Below, piece after piece: positions 1-8,229 of a DNA stretch of 13,378 bases. The stretch spans positions 1-13,378 of the forward strand of contig JAAENB010000111.1 of assembly GCA_024224995.1 (NCBI GenBank), written 5' to 3'. This DNA comes from a bacterium (GTDB taxonomy: Bacteria; Spirochaetota; UBA4802; UBA5550). Within the stretch, counting starts at the first letter, position 1. Every line of letters begins with the position of its first letter. The notes beneath the pieces are model-generated. The model was not told the DNA's origin. It was given only the letters and a program-made list of their open reading frames with translations, and made no database searches. A program made the translations under genes and the position numbers.

Positions 1-756
1 CTGGGACTGGATGGCGTACACGAGATTAAAACTATAACCATTCTTAATCCTTACCAGGCCCCGAAACTCGAGGGGCTAAAAGAGACCATTCTTGACATTC
101 GTGCCGTGGATAAAAGAGGCGTAACATTTATTGTGGAAATGCAGCTTGAAAAGCACCCGGCATTCGCGAAAAGAGTATTATACTATACTTCAAAGGCGTA
201 TGTTAACCAGCTTGAAGAAGGAGATAAATACCCGAAGCTCAACCAGGTTATATTTATCGGTATTCTTGATTTCTCTATGTTCGACGGTGATAATTATTTA
301 ACCAGGCACTTGATTTTAAACCGGGAGACCCAAAAACAGGAGCTCAAGGATTTTGAGTTCAATTTTATTGAGCTGACCAAGTTTGACAAAGAAGAGGAAG
401 AGCTCGAAACCCTGATAGAAAAGTGGGTTTATTTCATCCAAAATGCCGGCAGCTTAAAAGTGATCCCCAAAAACGCGGTAGAAAAAGAGCTCCTGGAAGC
501 ATACGAAGTGGCCAGTAAATATAACTGGACAAAAGAAGAGCTGGAAGTGTACGATTATTGGTCTATAAAAGAACAGACCCAAAAAGGATCTATTGAGCTT
601 GCAGCGGATGAGGCCCGGGAAGAAGCCGAAAAAAAGGCCGACAAGGAAAAAATCGAAATGATCCTCCGGATGCACAAAGAAGGAATTAACCTTGAAACTA
701 TCGCCCGGGTAGCCGGTATATCAGTAGACCGCGTAAAAGAGATCCTGGGGGAGTAG
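1..756 (+). CDS. Rpn family recombination-promoting nuclease / PD-(D/E)XK transposase-like protein (5' partial)
   Basis: The reading frame is open from the first base, so the true start lies outside the window; 251 residues are visible up to the TAG stop. The segment around positions 91-145 encodes ILDIRAVDKRG followed by FIVEMQ, the acidic D...ExQ core of the PD-(D/E)XK nuclease fold of the Rpn / PDDEXK_2 transposase family. The next stretch (HPAFAKRVLYYTSKAY) is also typical. Proteins of this family are DNA endonucleases that promote RecA-independent recombination, and they are often present in many diverged copies per genome, including in treponemes. The C-terminus has a charged helical stretch, then a short helix-turn-helix-like tail (EGINLETIARVAGISVDRVKEIL) that is common in these proteins. 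It is convergent with the PH-domain operon. No terminal inverted repeats are visible. Family assignment is firm; whether it is active or mobile is unknown. Confidence 0.9.
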   Translation: MGLDGVHEIKTITILNPYQAPKLEGLKETILDIRAVDKRGVTFIVEMQLEKHPAFAKRVLYYTSKAYVNQLEEGDKYPKLNQVIFIGILDFSMFDGDNYLTRHLILNRETQKQELKDFEFNFIELTKFDKEEEELETLIEKWVYFIQNAGSLKVIPKNAVEKELLEAYEVASKYNWTKEELEVYDYWSIKEQTQKGSIELAADEAREEAEKKADKEKIEMILRMHKEGINLETIARVAGISVDRVKEILGE

Positions 757-879
757 ATCCCGCTGTAGCCTCGGTAATCCCACCGGGGAGGTTCCACTGT
801 CGGCGGGGGAATGGAGATACCTGCTGCTGATAATTATAGCTGGGCAGCCGGAGCTTTATATCAAACTCGATAATTCCAC

Positions 880-916
880 AAAAAAGAGGCAGCCGTTCTT
901 ACGCAAGAAGAACGGC
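880..916 (-). terminator. Rho-independent terminator of the PH-domain operon
   Basis: Read on the minus strand, a perfect 9-bp stem (GCCGTTCTT / AAGAACGGC, plus-strand arms 892-900 and 908-916) encloses a 7-nt loop. TGCC and then a T-rich tract (TCTTTTTT) follow. It begins 25 bp past the stop codon of the PH-domain gene, the expected place. On the plus strand a shorter TTTTGTT lies about 10 bp past the stem, so it may weakly stop the convergent nuclease transcript too. The rest of the 757-940 spacer holds only a small GC-rich hairpin (769-788) without a T-tract. Confidence 0.75.
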
Positions 917-940
917 CGCAGCCCGGTTTTGTTATGACGA

Positions 941-1315
941 TTACAGGGTGTACTCACTGATGATCCTATTGAAGGCCACAATATCGAAACTGCCTTTTAT
1001 ATCAAAATGTATTTTTCCAATCGAACTAATGTAGATCTCAAGCTCACAATCCCTGTCAAGAAGCCCGGCAGTTTCAACGGAAAAAGTCTGAATTTTGCTG
1101 TAAGGAATTGAGGTGTAATCAGTTTTTTTTCCGGTCATTCCCTGGACGTTTGCCGCAATTATTCTTTTATTGGTGAAGACCAATTGATCCCTCATCGCTT
1201 TAAAGGCGCTCAGTACGGATTCTCCATCAATTAGAAATTTATGTATCGGTTCAAGAATTTTTTCTGTATCCATTGGGGTAAGCTTAAAAACTACATTTTT
1301 GGAAAAATCTATCAT
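941..1315 (-). CDS. Bacterial PH-domain protein (PF08000-like)
   Basis: This 124-residue protein matches the bacterial PH-domain family (bPH_1, formerly DUF1696) along nearly its whole length. Diagnostic stretches are MRDQLVFTNKRIIAANVQGMTG (about 41-62), then SIPYSKIQTFSVETAG (69-84), DRDCELEIYIS (87-97) and a C-terminal helix (DIVAFNRIISEYTL). The fold is a small beta-barrel capped by a helix. Bacterial members form ring-like oligomers and have no enzymatic activity; cellular roles are mostly undefined. There is no signal peptide, so it should be cytoplasmic. A good Shine-Dalgarno (AAGGAG) lies 7 nt before the ATG. It starts 33 bp after the stop of the exported-protein gene and is probably the second gene of that operon. 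Confidence 0.88.
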   Translation of the reverse strand: MIDFSKNVVFKLTPMDTEKILEPIHKFLIDGESVLSAFKAMRDQLVFTNKRIIAANVQGMTGKKTDYTSIPYSKIQTFSVETAGLLDRDCELEIYISSIGKIHFDIKGSFDIVAFNRIISEYTL

Positions 1316-1348
1316 TCTTTATCTCCTTTTCTTCACGTGACTCCGAGC

Positions 1349-1798
1349 TTACTTCTCCTTAAGCACCACAACCTGGTAGGCAAAATGATAATCCTCCGTT
1401 TGCACAAAAACGGTCTCTTTCATAGCCTGGTGCGGAATCCCAATCATGCCGCCGTCCTGGTAGACCCGTAAGGTATAGGTTTTATTAACGGTTAATTTTT
1501 TAATCGCAGCCCACTGGAAGATGGTATAATGCATGGTAACAGCCTTAGATAAGGCCTTGCCGTTTACCTTTGTGATTTTAAGCCAGTTGGCGCGCCCTTT
1601 CCCCGGATCGGGCTGCACTGTAGCTGTTATCGTAATAACTTCCCCAAGGGGCTTTCCCAGAGGACCGATAATTTCACTTGCCGGGTTTAACCCTGAAGCA
1701 GAACTTTTGGCTGTAGTCATAGTAGAATCTCCGCATACAAAAAATGTAAATGCCATTGATACAAGTACTATTGCTGTGCTTGTTTTATTATTGCGCAT
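1349..1798 (-). CDS. Exported beta-rich protein of unknown function (possible lipoprotein)
   Basis: This 149-residue protein opens with a charged MRNNK, then a hydrophobic stretch (about 8-21), then a Cys at residue 22 (FFVCGDS). The layout is that of an export signal. The Cys suggests a lipoprotein, but Val just before it departs from even the relaxed spirochaetal lipobox, so lipidation is uncertain. The mature part has a Gly/Pro-rich motif (IIGPLGKPLGEVITI, about 43-57) followed by alternating hydrophobic and polar residues (LKITKVNGK, TYTLRVYQDGG), indicating a beta-sandwich-like secreted domain. I do not recognise a named family. A weak GGGGG Shine-Dalgarno sits 6 nt before the ATG. It is the first gene of a likely two-gene operon with the PH-domain gene. 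Confidence 0.75.
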   Translation of the reverse strand: MRNNKTSTAIVLVSMAFTFFVCGDSTMTTAKSSASGLNPASEIIGPLGKPLGEVITITATVQPDPGKGRANWLKITKVNGKALSKAVTMHYTIFQWAAIKKLTVNKTYTLRVYQDGGMIGIPHQAMKETVFVQTEDYHFAYQVVVLKEK

Positions 1799-1827
1799 AT
1801 TGTACCCCCATTAAAACCTTCCCGCTT

Positions 1828-1855
1828 ATTCTATACCGGTTTACCCCTTATGCAA
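1828..1855 (-). promoter_or_regulatory. Sigma-70-type promoter of the exported-protein/PH operon
   Basis: On the minus strand TTGCAT (plus 1850-1855) is followed after 16 bp by TAGAAT (plus 1828-1833). Transcription would start near 1821, giving a leader of about 23 nt that includes the weak GGGGG ribosome site. The same TAGAAT -10 appears in the promoter at 8181-8209. Confidence 0.55.
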
Positions 1856-1942
1856 GTCTTTTTTCCGTAGCGGTAGTGTCTGGGAATGGGGCGTGTCTTA
1901 TGAGGTCTATCAGCCCGGAATTACGTTTTTTGGGTATGCTTC

Positions 1943-2803
1943 TTATATAAGCATGATTAGCAGGTTCGAGACCGAATGGGCAATGAGGGAAGGGAGCAGC
2001 GATTTTCGGGCAAAAGCGAGGCCGCAGAAAAGAGCTCCTGCCGCGCAAAAGAGGGCAAACTGCTTTGCAGTTTCCGGCATATGAACTGCTGCAAACAGGA
2101 GTGTTGAGACCACCGCCATAACTCCAAACCCGTATTTTTTTCCGCCCCGCAGGAACAGGAGAAACCGGAAAAACAGTTCTTCTCCGGCAGGAACAACCGT
2201 TACTGCCACAACAAGCGTAAAGACTTTAACAATAATATTGGAACTGTAAAAGCTTCCTCCCTTAATGAGGAATATAAAAGGGGCGGCAATAAAAAAGGCA
2301 CTCACCAGGCCAAGACTGAAATCAATAAAGAAGTTCTTTGACTCAAATAAGGTTTTCCACACCGGCCGGCTGGTTTTCGCCCGCGCGTACCCGGCCAGTA
2401 AGGGGAAAAAGATAATATGGGTTCCACCGCTGTTTAATATTGCTTCGATAAATGAGACTCTTTTATTAATTCCGGAAAAGGCGGCAAGCCCGTACAGGAA
2501 TGAAGCGACAATAACAATAGACAGGGTAAGGAGGCTGTAAATAATGGCGGAGTCCATAAGCTGTTGCCGTTTTTGTTCCATAAGATTAAGATTTTTAATA
2601 AAGATCTTAAGTATTCTTTTTTTCTCTTTTTCCGAAAGATTTTCAATTTCGCCCAGCCCCGTATCCATTTTTTTGGACTCTTTAGAAGAAAGTTTATTCC
2701 CGAGAACGGACTTTCCCGCGTTGGGAAGCAGATCGAAGATATACGCGGCCCGAATATGTCCTTTTATGGCTTTCTTCGTGCTTTTTTTAACAGCTTTTTT
2801 CAT
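1943..2803 (-). CDS. CPBP family intramembrane metalloprotease (CAAX protease-like)
   Basis: The protein is 286 residues from the ATG used here. The three CPBP/Abi motifs are present in order near the C-terminus: EELFFR (Glu208, Glu209, Arg213), the FAAVH motif (His241) and HSVSN (His276, Asn280). In this family the Glu and His residues bind zinc inside the membrane. Roles include prenyl-protein processing, bacteriocin self-immunity and regulated proteolysis, and the substrate here cannot be told. About 80 N-terminal residues are basic and cytoplasmic-looking (KKAVKKSTKKAIK), followed by about seven or eight hydrophobic helices from residue 85 on. A GTG at 2809 is in frame, but the promoter at 2810-2838 would start the transcript on the A of the ATG at 2803, so I chose that start. 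No Shine-Dalgarno is seen. The gene is divergent from the giant kinase gene. Confidence 0.88.
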   Translation of the reverse strand: MKKAVKKSTKKAIKGHIRAAYIFDLLPNAGKSVLGNKLSSKESKKMDTGLGEIENLSEKEKKRILKIFIKNLNLMEQKRQQLMDSAIIYSLLTLSIVIVASFLYGLAAFSGINKRVSFIEAILNSGGTHIIFFPLLAGYARAKTSRPVWKTLFESKNFFIDFSLGLVSAFFIAAPFIFLIKGGSFYSSNIIVKVFTLVVAVTVVPAGEELFFRFLLFLRGGKKYGFGVMAVVSTLLFAAVHMPETAKQFALFCAAGALFCGLAFARKSLLPSLIAHSVSNLLIMLI

Positions 2804-2809
2804 TGCCAC

Positions 2810-2838
2810 TTTTTAGCGGTCTTTTTTTTCATTGTCAA
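2810..2838 (-). promoter_or_regulatory. Promoter of the CPBP protease gene, predicted leaderless
   Basis: On the minus strand a perfect TTGACA (plus 2833-2838) is separated by exactly 17 bp from TAAAAA (plus 2810-2815). Six bases (GTGGCA) then separate the -10 box from the ATG at 2803, so the predicted +1 falls on the A of that ATG. This gives a transcript without a leader and fits the lack of a Shine-Dalgarno site. Confidence 0.6.
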
Positions 2839-2881
2839 GGATTATTACCATCAAACTAATGATTTCATGCAGAGTATATAC

Positions 2882-2909
2882 TTGACAAAATGGGGCTTTC
2901 GCATACCTT
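2882..2909 (+). promoter_or_regulatory. Candidate weak promoter of the giant kinase gene
   Basis: TTGACA (2882-2887) matches the -35 consensus, but the best -10 at usual spacing is poor (TACCTT, 2904-2909, 16-bp spacer). If used, it would start a transcript only about 6 nt before the ATG at 2922, with no Shine-Dalgarno. The poor -10 could mean activator dependence or a different sigma factor; the call is tentative. Confidence 0.3.
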
Positions 2910-2921
2910 TCGTTCCAGTCC

Positions 2922-5900
2922 ATGAAAACAATTGCCAATTATATAATCCTGGAAAAAATAGATGAGACTCGCAGCTCAATGCTTTACCGGGGGCGTAAAA
3001 AAGATGCTGCGGAAACAGTTATCATCAAGGTATTAAAAAATACCTATCCCAGTGACTCCGACATCGCGCGATTCCGGCATGAATATGATATCCTGCGCAC
3101 TATTAATATCGACGGTATTGTAAAAGCCCATGATATTATAGAATTTATTGACGGCATCGCAATTATCCTGGAAGATTTTGGCGGCCGTTCTCTTAAAAGT
3201 TATATCAGTGAAAAACAGCTTTCCCTCAGCGCCTTTTTGGAAATTGGAATCAAAGTGGCCGATATCCTTGGTGAATTGCACAAACAGGAAATAATTCATT
3301 ATGATATAAAACCTGCAAATATCCTCATCAACGAAGAGCTGGATATGCTGAAACTGGCCGATTTTGGAATTACCAAGATCTTAAGCCATGAAGATGAGGA
3401 TATCTATAATCCGGCTGTTGTTGAAGGGACCCTTGTTTATATGTCTCCCGAACAAACAGGAAGAATGAACCGTGCCGTAGACTATCGCACTGATCTTTAT
3501 TCCCTTGGCATTACTTTTTACGAAGTCTTAACAGGCTCCGTTCCTTTCCAGTCTTCCGATCCTATGGAAATAATCCACTCTCATATCGCGCGGGCTCCGC
3601 GTACGCTTCAACGGGTGAGTCCCGGTATTCCCGGGGTGGTTTCGGATATTGTGATGAAATTACTTGCAAAGAATGCTGATGAGCGATATCAGAACAGCCT
3701 GGGACTGAAATGGGATCTTAATAAAGCATTGGACCTTCTTGAGGAAGGGGGAGCTCAAAAAGGAACGATAGAAGCCTTTGAACCGGGCAGCCATGATGTG
3801 CCGCTGAAATTTCAGCTGCCGCAGATTTTTGTGGGACGGGAAGAAGAAAAAGCTAAACTGCAGCAGGCGTTTGAGCGGGTCTCCGCTCCTTTGAGCAGCT
3901 CCGTAGAAAAAAGAGGGGAGCTGGTCCTGGTTTCCGGACCGCCCGGAATAGGGAAGTCATTTCTTATTAATGAGATGCTGAAATCAATTTCCGGAATCCC
4001 GGGATATTTTGTTTCGGGAAAATACGAACAGGTTGGACAGGAGGTTCCTTATAGCGCTCTTATTGAGGCTCTTAAGGGGCTTATCGGCATCATCCTTACG
4101 GAGAGCCAGGAACGGATTGATTTATGGAGGGAGCGGCTCCTGGCGGTACTTGGTCCTAATGGAAAGATTATTATCGAACTTATTCCTAATCTTGAATTTA
4201 TTATTGGAGAGCAGCCCGAGGTGCCGGTGCTGCCGCCTGAAGAGACCGAAAACCGTTTCCTTGTTACTACCGTTAATTTTATCAAGGCCCTTGTTTCCGA
4301 AGAGTCTCCTGTTATCCTTTTCCTGGATGATCTTCAATGGGCCGATCGTGCCAGTTTAAAACTTATTCAATCAGTACTCAGCGACCCTGAGCTGGAATTC
4401 TTTTTGGGGATTGGTGCCTATAGAGACACTGAGGTGGATGAGTCTCATCCACTGGTTGCCCTGCTGCAGTATGTTGCGGAGTCGGGAATACGGATTACGG
4501 CCTGCTCACTTGATCCTCTGGACCATAGCAACATTAATGAGGTGGTCTCTCAACTTGTGCGCAGCAGTGAAGATAGATCAATTCCCCTGGCGAACCTGCT
4601 GCATAAAAAGACCGGTGGAAATCCGTTTTTCGTAAGCCAGTTCCTGAAGCGCTTATACGAAGTGGGTTTGCTGGAATTGGACTCTTCTTCCGGGTGGAAG
4701 TGGGATATGGAGAAAATAAACCAGCTCCAGGTTACGGACAACGTGGTACAGCTGATGTCCAAAAAGATATCCTCCCTTGAGGAAGAGACCCAGGCTATTT
4801 TGAAAACCTGCGCCTGCCTTGGGAACCGTTTTAACCTGGAGATCGTGTCGCTTGTTACGGATAAACCCGTAGAAGAGGTTATCCCCGGCCTCAGGAACGC
4901 GGTTAAAGAAAATCTTTTTATTGGCCTGGACAACTGGTTTAGCTTTAGTCACGACCGGATCAGGGAAGCGGCGTATTCTCTTATTCCCGAAAGTGAAAAA
5001 GGAGCGATGCACTATCGTATTGGAAAACTGATGCTAACGAACCGTGATAAAGATACCTTTTTCAATAATATTTTATATATTGTTAACCAGCTTAATTATG
5101 GGATCATCCCCGGGTTTCCCCCTGAAGAAAAAGAAGAGCTGGCGCGCTTAAACCTGGAAGCGGGAATCCGGGCAAAGGCAGCCACCGCGAATGAATCGGC
5201 TCTGACCTATTTAAAAACAGGTATTTCTTTACTTGAACAGGATTGTTGGCAGCGTTCTTACGACCTGGCTCTTTCTCTTTACGAGGAAGCTGCTGAGGCT
5301 GCGTACCTGAATACCGATTACGCGGAAATGGAACGGCTCTCGGATTTTATTTTGCAGTATGCGAAAGATCTGCTGCATACGGTCAATGTTTACGAAATGA
5401 AGATCAATGTGGCCATTGCAGAGAACAGGCTGGAGGATGCCGTCTCTATTGGGCTGGATATACTGAGCCCCCTGGGAGTGAATCTTCCCCGGAAACCCGG
5501 CACGCTGCATGTTGTAAAAGAGCTTGCCCTTGCCTGGATGGCCCTGCTCCGGGTACGCAAGCACAACCTGGTAAACCTGCCTGAGATGACCAACAAACGG
5601 CTGCTTGCTGCAATGCGCATACTCTGGACCATTGTTTCTCCCACATACCGCAGTGTACCGGAGCAGTTCCTTATGGTAATATTAAGAATATTGCGCACAT
5701 CGGTGAAGTACGGTAATTCCTCATTCTCTCCCTTTATTTACGGTGGATACGGACTGCTCCTGTGCCGTATTGGAAAGATCGACCAGGGATACTATTTTGG
5801 ACAGATCGCGCTGGAACTTACCGAAAAAATGGAACGGAATGAACATAAAGCGCGTACCTACTTTATTGTAAACAGTTTCCTTGTGCACTGGAAAAAGCAC

Positions 5901-8156
5901 ATTGGAGATATCTATGAACAGTTCCTGGATATTTACCGGGAAGCCCTTGAACACGGAGACATGGAATACGCGGCACGGTCGCTTCATGCCTATTGTTACC
6001 AGTCGTTTTTTCTCGGCAATAACCTGGAAATGATTTCCCGTGAATTTCCCCGGTATATCGCGCTTATCAATACAATGAAGCAGGACGCTCAGATTGGTCT
6101 TGTTAAACTGTATCACCAATTGGCGCTTAATTTGTCGGGCCAGGCCAAAAATCCCCGTTTATTGCGCGGGGAAAGCTTTAATGAAGAGACAATGATCCCG
6201 TTGCTGGAACAGGCCGGGGACCGTACTGCCCTGTGTACGGTGAATATTATGAGAGCAAAGCTTCTCTACCTCTTTCGTGATTTCGAAGAAGCCCTGGAAT
6301 GCGTCAAACGAGCCCGGGAAGATGTTGAAAGTGTTATGGGAAGTTACGGAACCCCGTTATTTTATTATTATGATTCATTAGTGCGGGTTGCTGCCTGTAC
6401 TGTGGTGACGAACCGTGAGCGCAGGCAGTTGCTGAAACTGCTTAAGGGAAACCAGAAAAAAATGAAGCAGTGGGCGGAACACGGGGCCATAAATTTCGCG
6501 CACAAACACTCGCTGGTGGAGGCGGAGATTGCCCGGGTAAAAGGGAATAATTTACGTGCCATGAAGCTGTATGAAAAAGCGATTACAGAAGCCCACAAGA
6601 GTGAATATATTCACGAAGAGGCTATGGCCTGTGAATGCGCGGGCAGGTTTTACCTGGATATCAATTTCATAGAGACCGGCAGCGCCTATATTACCAGGGC
6701 CTATAATTGCTATTCCCGGTGGGGAGCCGGAGCGAAGATGAAAGACCTTGAAGAGGAGTATTTTCAGTATGTTCGGCATAACAAGAGTTTGAGTCTCCCC
6801 TCCCGGAATAATACAAAGTACGATAGTACGAATGACACCTTGCAGGATACTACTTCTGTTACCCTGAGCAAGGCATCGGACATGCTGGATCTTTCCACGG
6901 TTATTTCTGCGTCACAGACCCTGTCCAGGGAAATAGATCTTGGACGGCTTCTTAAAAAAATGATGAAGTTTGCTATTGAGAACGCCGGAGCGGAAAAAGG
7001 ATTCCTTATCCTGGAAAACCCCAAAGACGGCAAGCTGTATATTGAAGCAAGCGGAAAGGGAAAAGAGATCCGGGTTTTGCAATCGATCCCGGTTCGGCAG
7101 TCAAAGGAGCTTCCCCTTTCTATCGTAAACTATGTTGCCCGTACCGGTGAGAACGTTATTTTGAATGACGCCCGTGTTCATGGGTTGTTTTGTAATGATC
7201 CGTATATTGTAAATAGCAGTGCCAGGTCTATTCTTTGCGCTCAGAGCAAAGACCGGGGAGAGATGGCTTCTATTGTTTACCTCGAGAATAATCTTGTTAC
7301 CAAGGCTTTTACTACTGAGCGGATCCAATTATTGTCGGTTCTTTCGGCACAGTGCGCTATTTCCATGAGTAATGCCCGTCTTATTTCCCGGGAGAAACAG
7401 AACGCGGCTCTGGAGCGGGAGGTTGAAATGGCCCGGGCTATTCAGCAATCCCTGCTGCCAAAGGAAATTCCTGAAATAGAGAATGCTGTAGTTGCTTTTA
7501 AATATGAGCCCATGATGGGAGTGGGCGGTGATTTCATTAATATCTGTTTAAGTCCCGATTCTAAAAAACTTGGTTTTTTTATTTGTGACGTATCGGGACA
7601 TGGGATCCCTGCCGCGCTTACTGCTTCCATGATTAGTATGTCTCTTGATTTTTTTCAGCAAAAGTTTATTGACCGGCCTGCCGTGCTTTTTAAAGAGATG
7701 AGAAACCCGCTCAAAGGAAAAATGGGCCAGCTTTTTTTTACTGCCTGTTCATGCTGCCTGGACCTTGAACAGGGGCTCCTGGTTCTGGCCACTGCCGGTC
7801 ATCCGCCCGTGATCATTGTCCGGAAGAACGGCCCGGTGGAAATGGCCGGTTCCGACGGCAGTTTTATTAACGACTATTTTGAGCCCAATTCGGAAGACGT
7901 GAAAGTTCAGCTTCAAAAAGGAGACCGGGTTATTTTATACACCGACGGGATTTCCGAAGCGCGAAATCCCGAAGGGGAGTTCCTGGGCGTTAACAACGAA
8001 GATGAATTCTCCGCCTGGATAAAAAATATGTCCGACATGTCTCCGTCGCCGTCATTGTTGTGCCGGAATATTTATAACGGTGTGGTGAATTTTACCGGCG
8101 GGAAAAGCCTGGAAGACGATTTTACTATTCTTGTTGTTGAGTACCAGGGGGAGTAG
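2922..8156 (+). CDS. HstK-like Ser/Thr protein kinase - AAA/STAND ATPase - helical repeats - GAF - SpoIIE-type protein phosphatase
   Basis: The product is a 1744-residue soluble protein. Residues 7-270 are a Hanks-type kinase: Lys36, Glu54, catalytic loop HYDIKPAN (His126, Asp128, Lys130, Asn133), DFG at 147-149 and SPEQTGRMNRAVDYRTD in the activation segment. The glycine loop is degenerate and the loop reads HYD instead of HRD. Residues about 305-520 are an ATPase with Walker A GPPGIGKS (339-346) and Walker B VILFLDDLQWAD (464-475). Residues about 700-1285 are helical, TPR-like. A Ser/Thr-rich linker leads to a GAF domain (about 1335-1485). A coiled-coil EMARAIQQSLLP linker then leads to a PP2C/SpoIIE phosphatase with all metal-binding acids: GGD (Asp1537), DVSGHG (Asp1556), TDG (Asp1675) and DD (1732-1733). 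The order kinase-ATPase-repeats-GAF matches HstK-type proteins, whose end is normally a histidine kinase. The kinase fold begins right at this ATG, which fixes the start. No membrane segments or Shine-Dalgarno are seen. Confidence 0.93.
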   Translation: MKTIANYIILEKIDETRSSMLYRGRKKDAAETVIIKVLKNTYPSDSDIARFRHEYDILRTINIDGIVKAHDIIEFIDGIAIILEDFGGRSLKSYISEKQLSLSAFLEIGIKVADILGELHKQEIIHYDIKPANILINEELDMLKLADFGITKILSHEDEDIYNPAVVEGTLVYMSPEQTGRMNRAVDYRTDLYSLGITFYEVLTGSVPFQSSDPMEIIHSHIARAPRTLQRVSPGIPGVVSDIVMKLLAKNADERYQNSLGLKWDLNKALDLLEEGGAQKGTIEAFEPGSHDVPLKFQLPQIFVGREEEKAKLQQAFERVSAPLSSSVEKRGELVLVSGPPGIGKSFLINEMLKSISGIPGYFVSGKYEQVGQEVPYSALIEALKGLIGIILTESQERIDLWRERLLAVLGPNGKIIIELIPNLEFIIGEQPEVPVLPPEETENRFLVTTVNFIKALVSEESPVILFLDDLQWADRASLKLIQSVLSDPELEFFLGIGAYRDTEVDESHPLVALLQYVAESGIRITACSLDPLDHSNINEVVSQLVRSSEDRSIPLANLLHKKTGGNPFFVSQFLKRLYEVGLLELDSSSGWKWDMEKINQLQVTDNVVQLMSKKISSLEEETQAILKTCACLGNRFNLEIVSLVTDKPVEEVIPGLRNAVKENLFIGLDNWFSFSHDRIREAAYSLIPESEKGAMHYRIGKLMLTNRDKDTFFNNILYIVNQLNYGIIPGFPPEEKEELARLNLEAGIRAKAATANESALTYLKTGISLLEQDCWQRSYDLALSLYEEAAEAAYLNTDYAEMERLSDFILQYAKDLLHTVNVYEMKINVAIAENRLEDAVSIGLDILSPLGVNLPRKPGTLHVVKELALAWMALLRVRKHNLVNLPEMTNKRLLAAMRILWTIVSPTYRSVPEQFLMVILRILRTSVKYGNSSFSPFIYGGYGLLLCRIGKIDQGYYFGQIALELTEKMERNEHKARTYFIVNSFLVHWKKHIGDIYEQFLDIYREALEHGDMEYAARSLHAYCYQSFFLGNNLEMISREFPRYIALINTMKQDAQIGLVKLYHQLALNLSGQAKNPRLLRGESFNEETMIPLLEQAGDRTALCTVNIMRAKLLYLFRDFEEALECVKRAREDVESVMGSYGTPLFYYYDSLVRVAACTVVTNRERRQLLKLLKGNQKKMKQWAEHGAINFAHKHSLVEAEIARVKGNNLRAMKLYEKAITEAHKSEYIHEEAMACECAGRFYLDINFIETGSAYITRAYNCYSRWGAGAKMKDLEEEYFQYVRHNKSLSLPSRNNTKYDSTNDTLQDTTSVTLSKASDMLDLSTVISASQTLSREIDLGRLLKKMMKFAIENAGAEKGFLILENPKDGKLYIEASGKGKEIRVLQSIPVRQSKELPLSIVNYVARTGENVILNDARVHGLFCNDPYIVNSSARSILCAQSKDRGEMASIVYLENNLVTKAFTTERIQLLSVLSAQCAISMSNARLISREKQNAALEREVEMARAIQQSLLPKEIPEIENAVVAFKYEPMMGVGGDFINICLSPDSKKLGFFICDVSGHGIPAALTASMISMSLDFFQQKFIDRPAVLFKEMRNPLKGKMGQLFFTACSCCLDLEQGLLVLATAGHPPVIIVRKNGPVEMAGSDGSFINDYFEPNSEDVKVQLQKGDRVILYTDGISEARNPEGEFLGVNNEDEFSAWIKNMSDMSPSPSLLCRNIYNGVVNFTGGKSLEDDFTILVVEYQGE

Positions 8157-8180
8157 AGTACCCGGTTGGGAAAAAAATCT

Positions 8181-8209
8181 TTGACATACGCCAATTTTTC
8201 GTATAGAAT
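8181..8209 (+). promoter_or_regulatory. Near-consensus sigma-70 promoter of the 244-residue unknown gene
   Basis: TTGACA (8181-8186), a 17-bp spacer and TAGAAT (8204-8209) form the best promoter in the window. It lies in the 73-bp gap after the kinase gene. The predicted start near 8216 is directly upstream of the AAAGGAG ribosome site at 8217-8223, giving a short leader of about 14 nt. The downstream gene can therefore be expressed independently of the kinase. Confidence 0.75.
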
Positions 8210-8229
8210 ATTTTTTAAAGGAGCCAGCC

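Noticed and set aside
769..788. GC-rich hairpin (CCTCGGT / ACCGGGG) after the nuclease gene.
   Set aside because: It includes a G-T pair and lacks a following T-tract, so it cannot be called a terminator.
811..873. A 20-codon frame with a G-rich stretch upstream (MEIPAADNYSW...).
   Set aside because: Too short, no recognisable motif and no promoter; it could equally be chance in the spacer between convergent genes.
1848..2084. Overlapping short frames on both strands at the end of the protease gene.
   Set aside because: They overlap the conserved HSVSN-coding end of the protease and show no family resemblance.
2800..2832. Minus-strand 10-codon leader peptide (MKKKTAKKWQ) whose TGA overlaps the protease ATG.
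   Set aside because: Its start lies in the spacer of the strong promoter TTGACA-17-TAAAAA and would not be transcribed from it.
4009..4359. Several open frames of 60-130 codons inside the giant kinase gene on both strands.
   Set aside because: All lie within the strongly supported 1744-residue frame, have biased nonsense-like composition and no ribosome sites; they are shadow frames.
8139..8163. Direct repeat GAGTACC on both sides of the kinase stop codon.
   Set aside because: Only seven bases, partly made by ordinary codons; likely chance.
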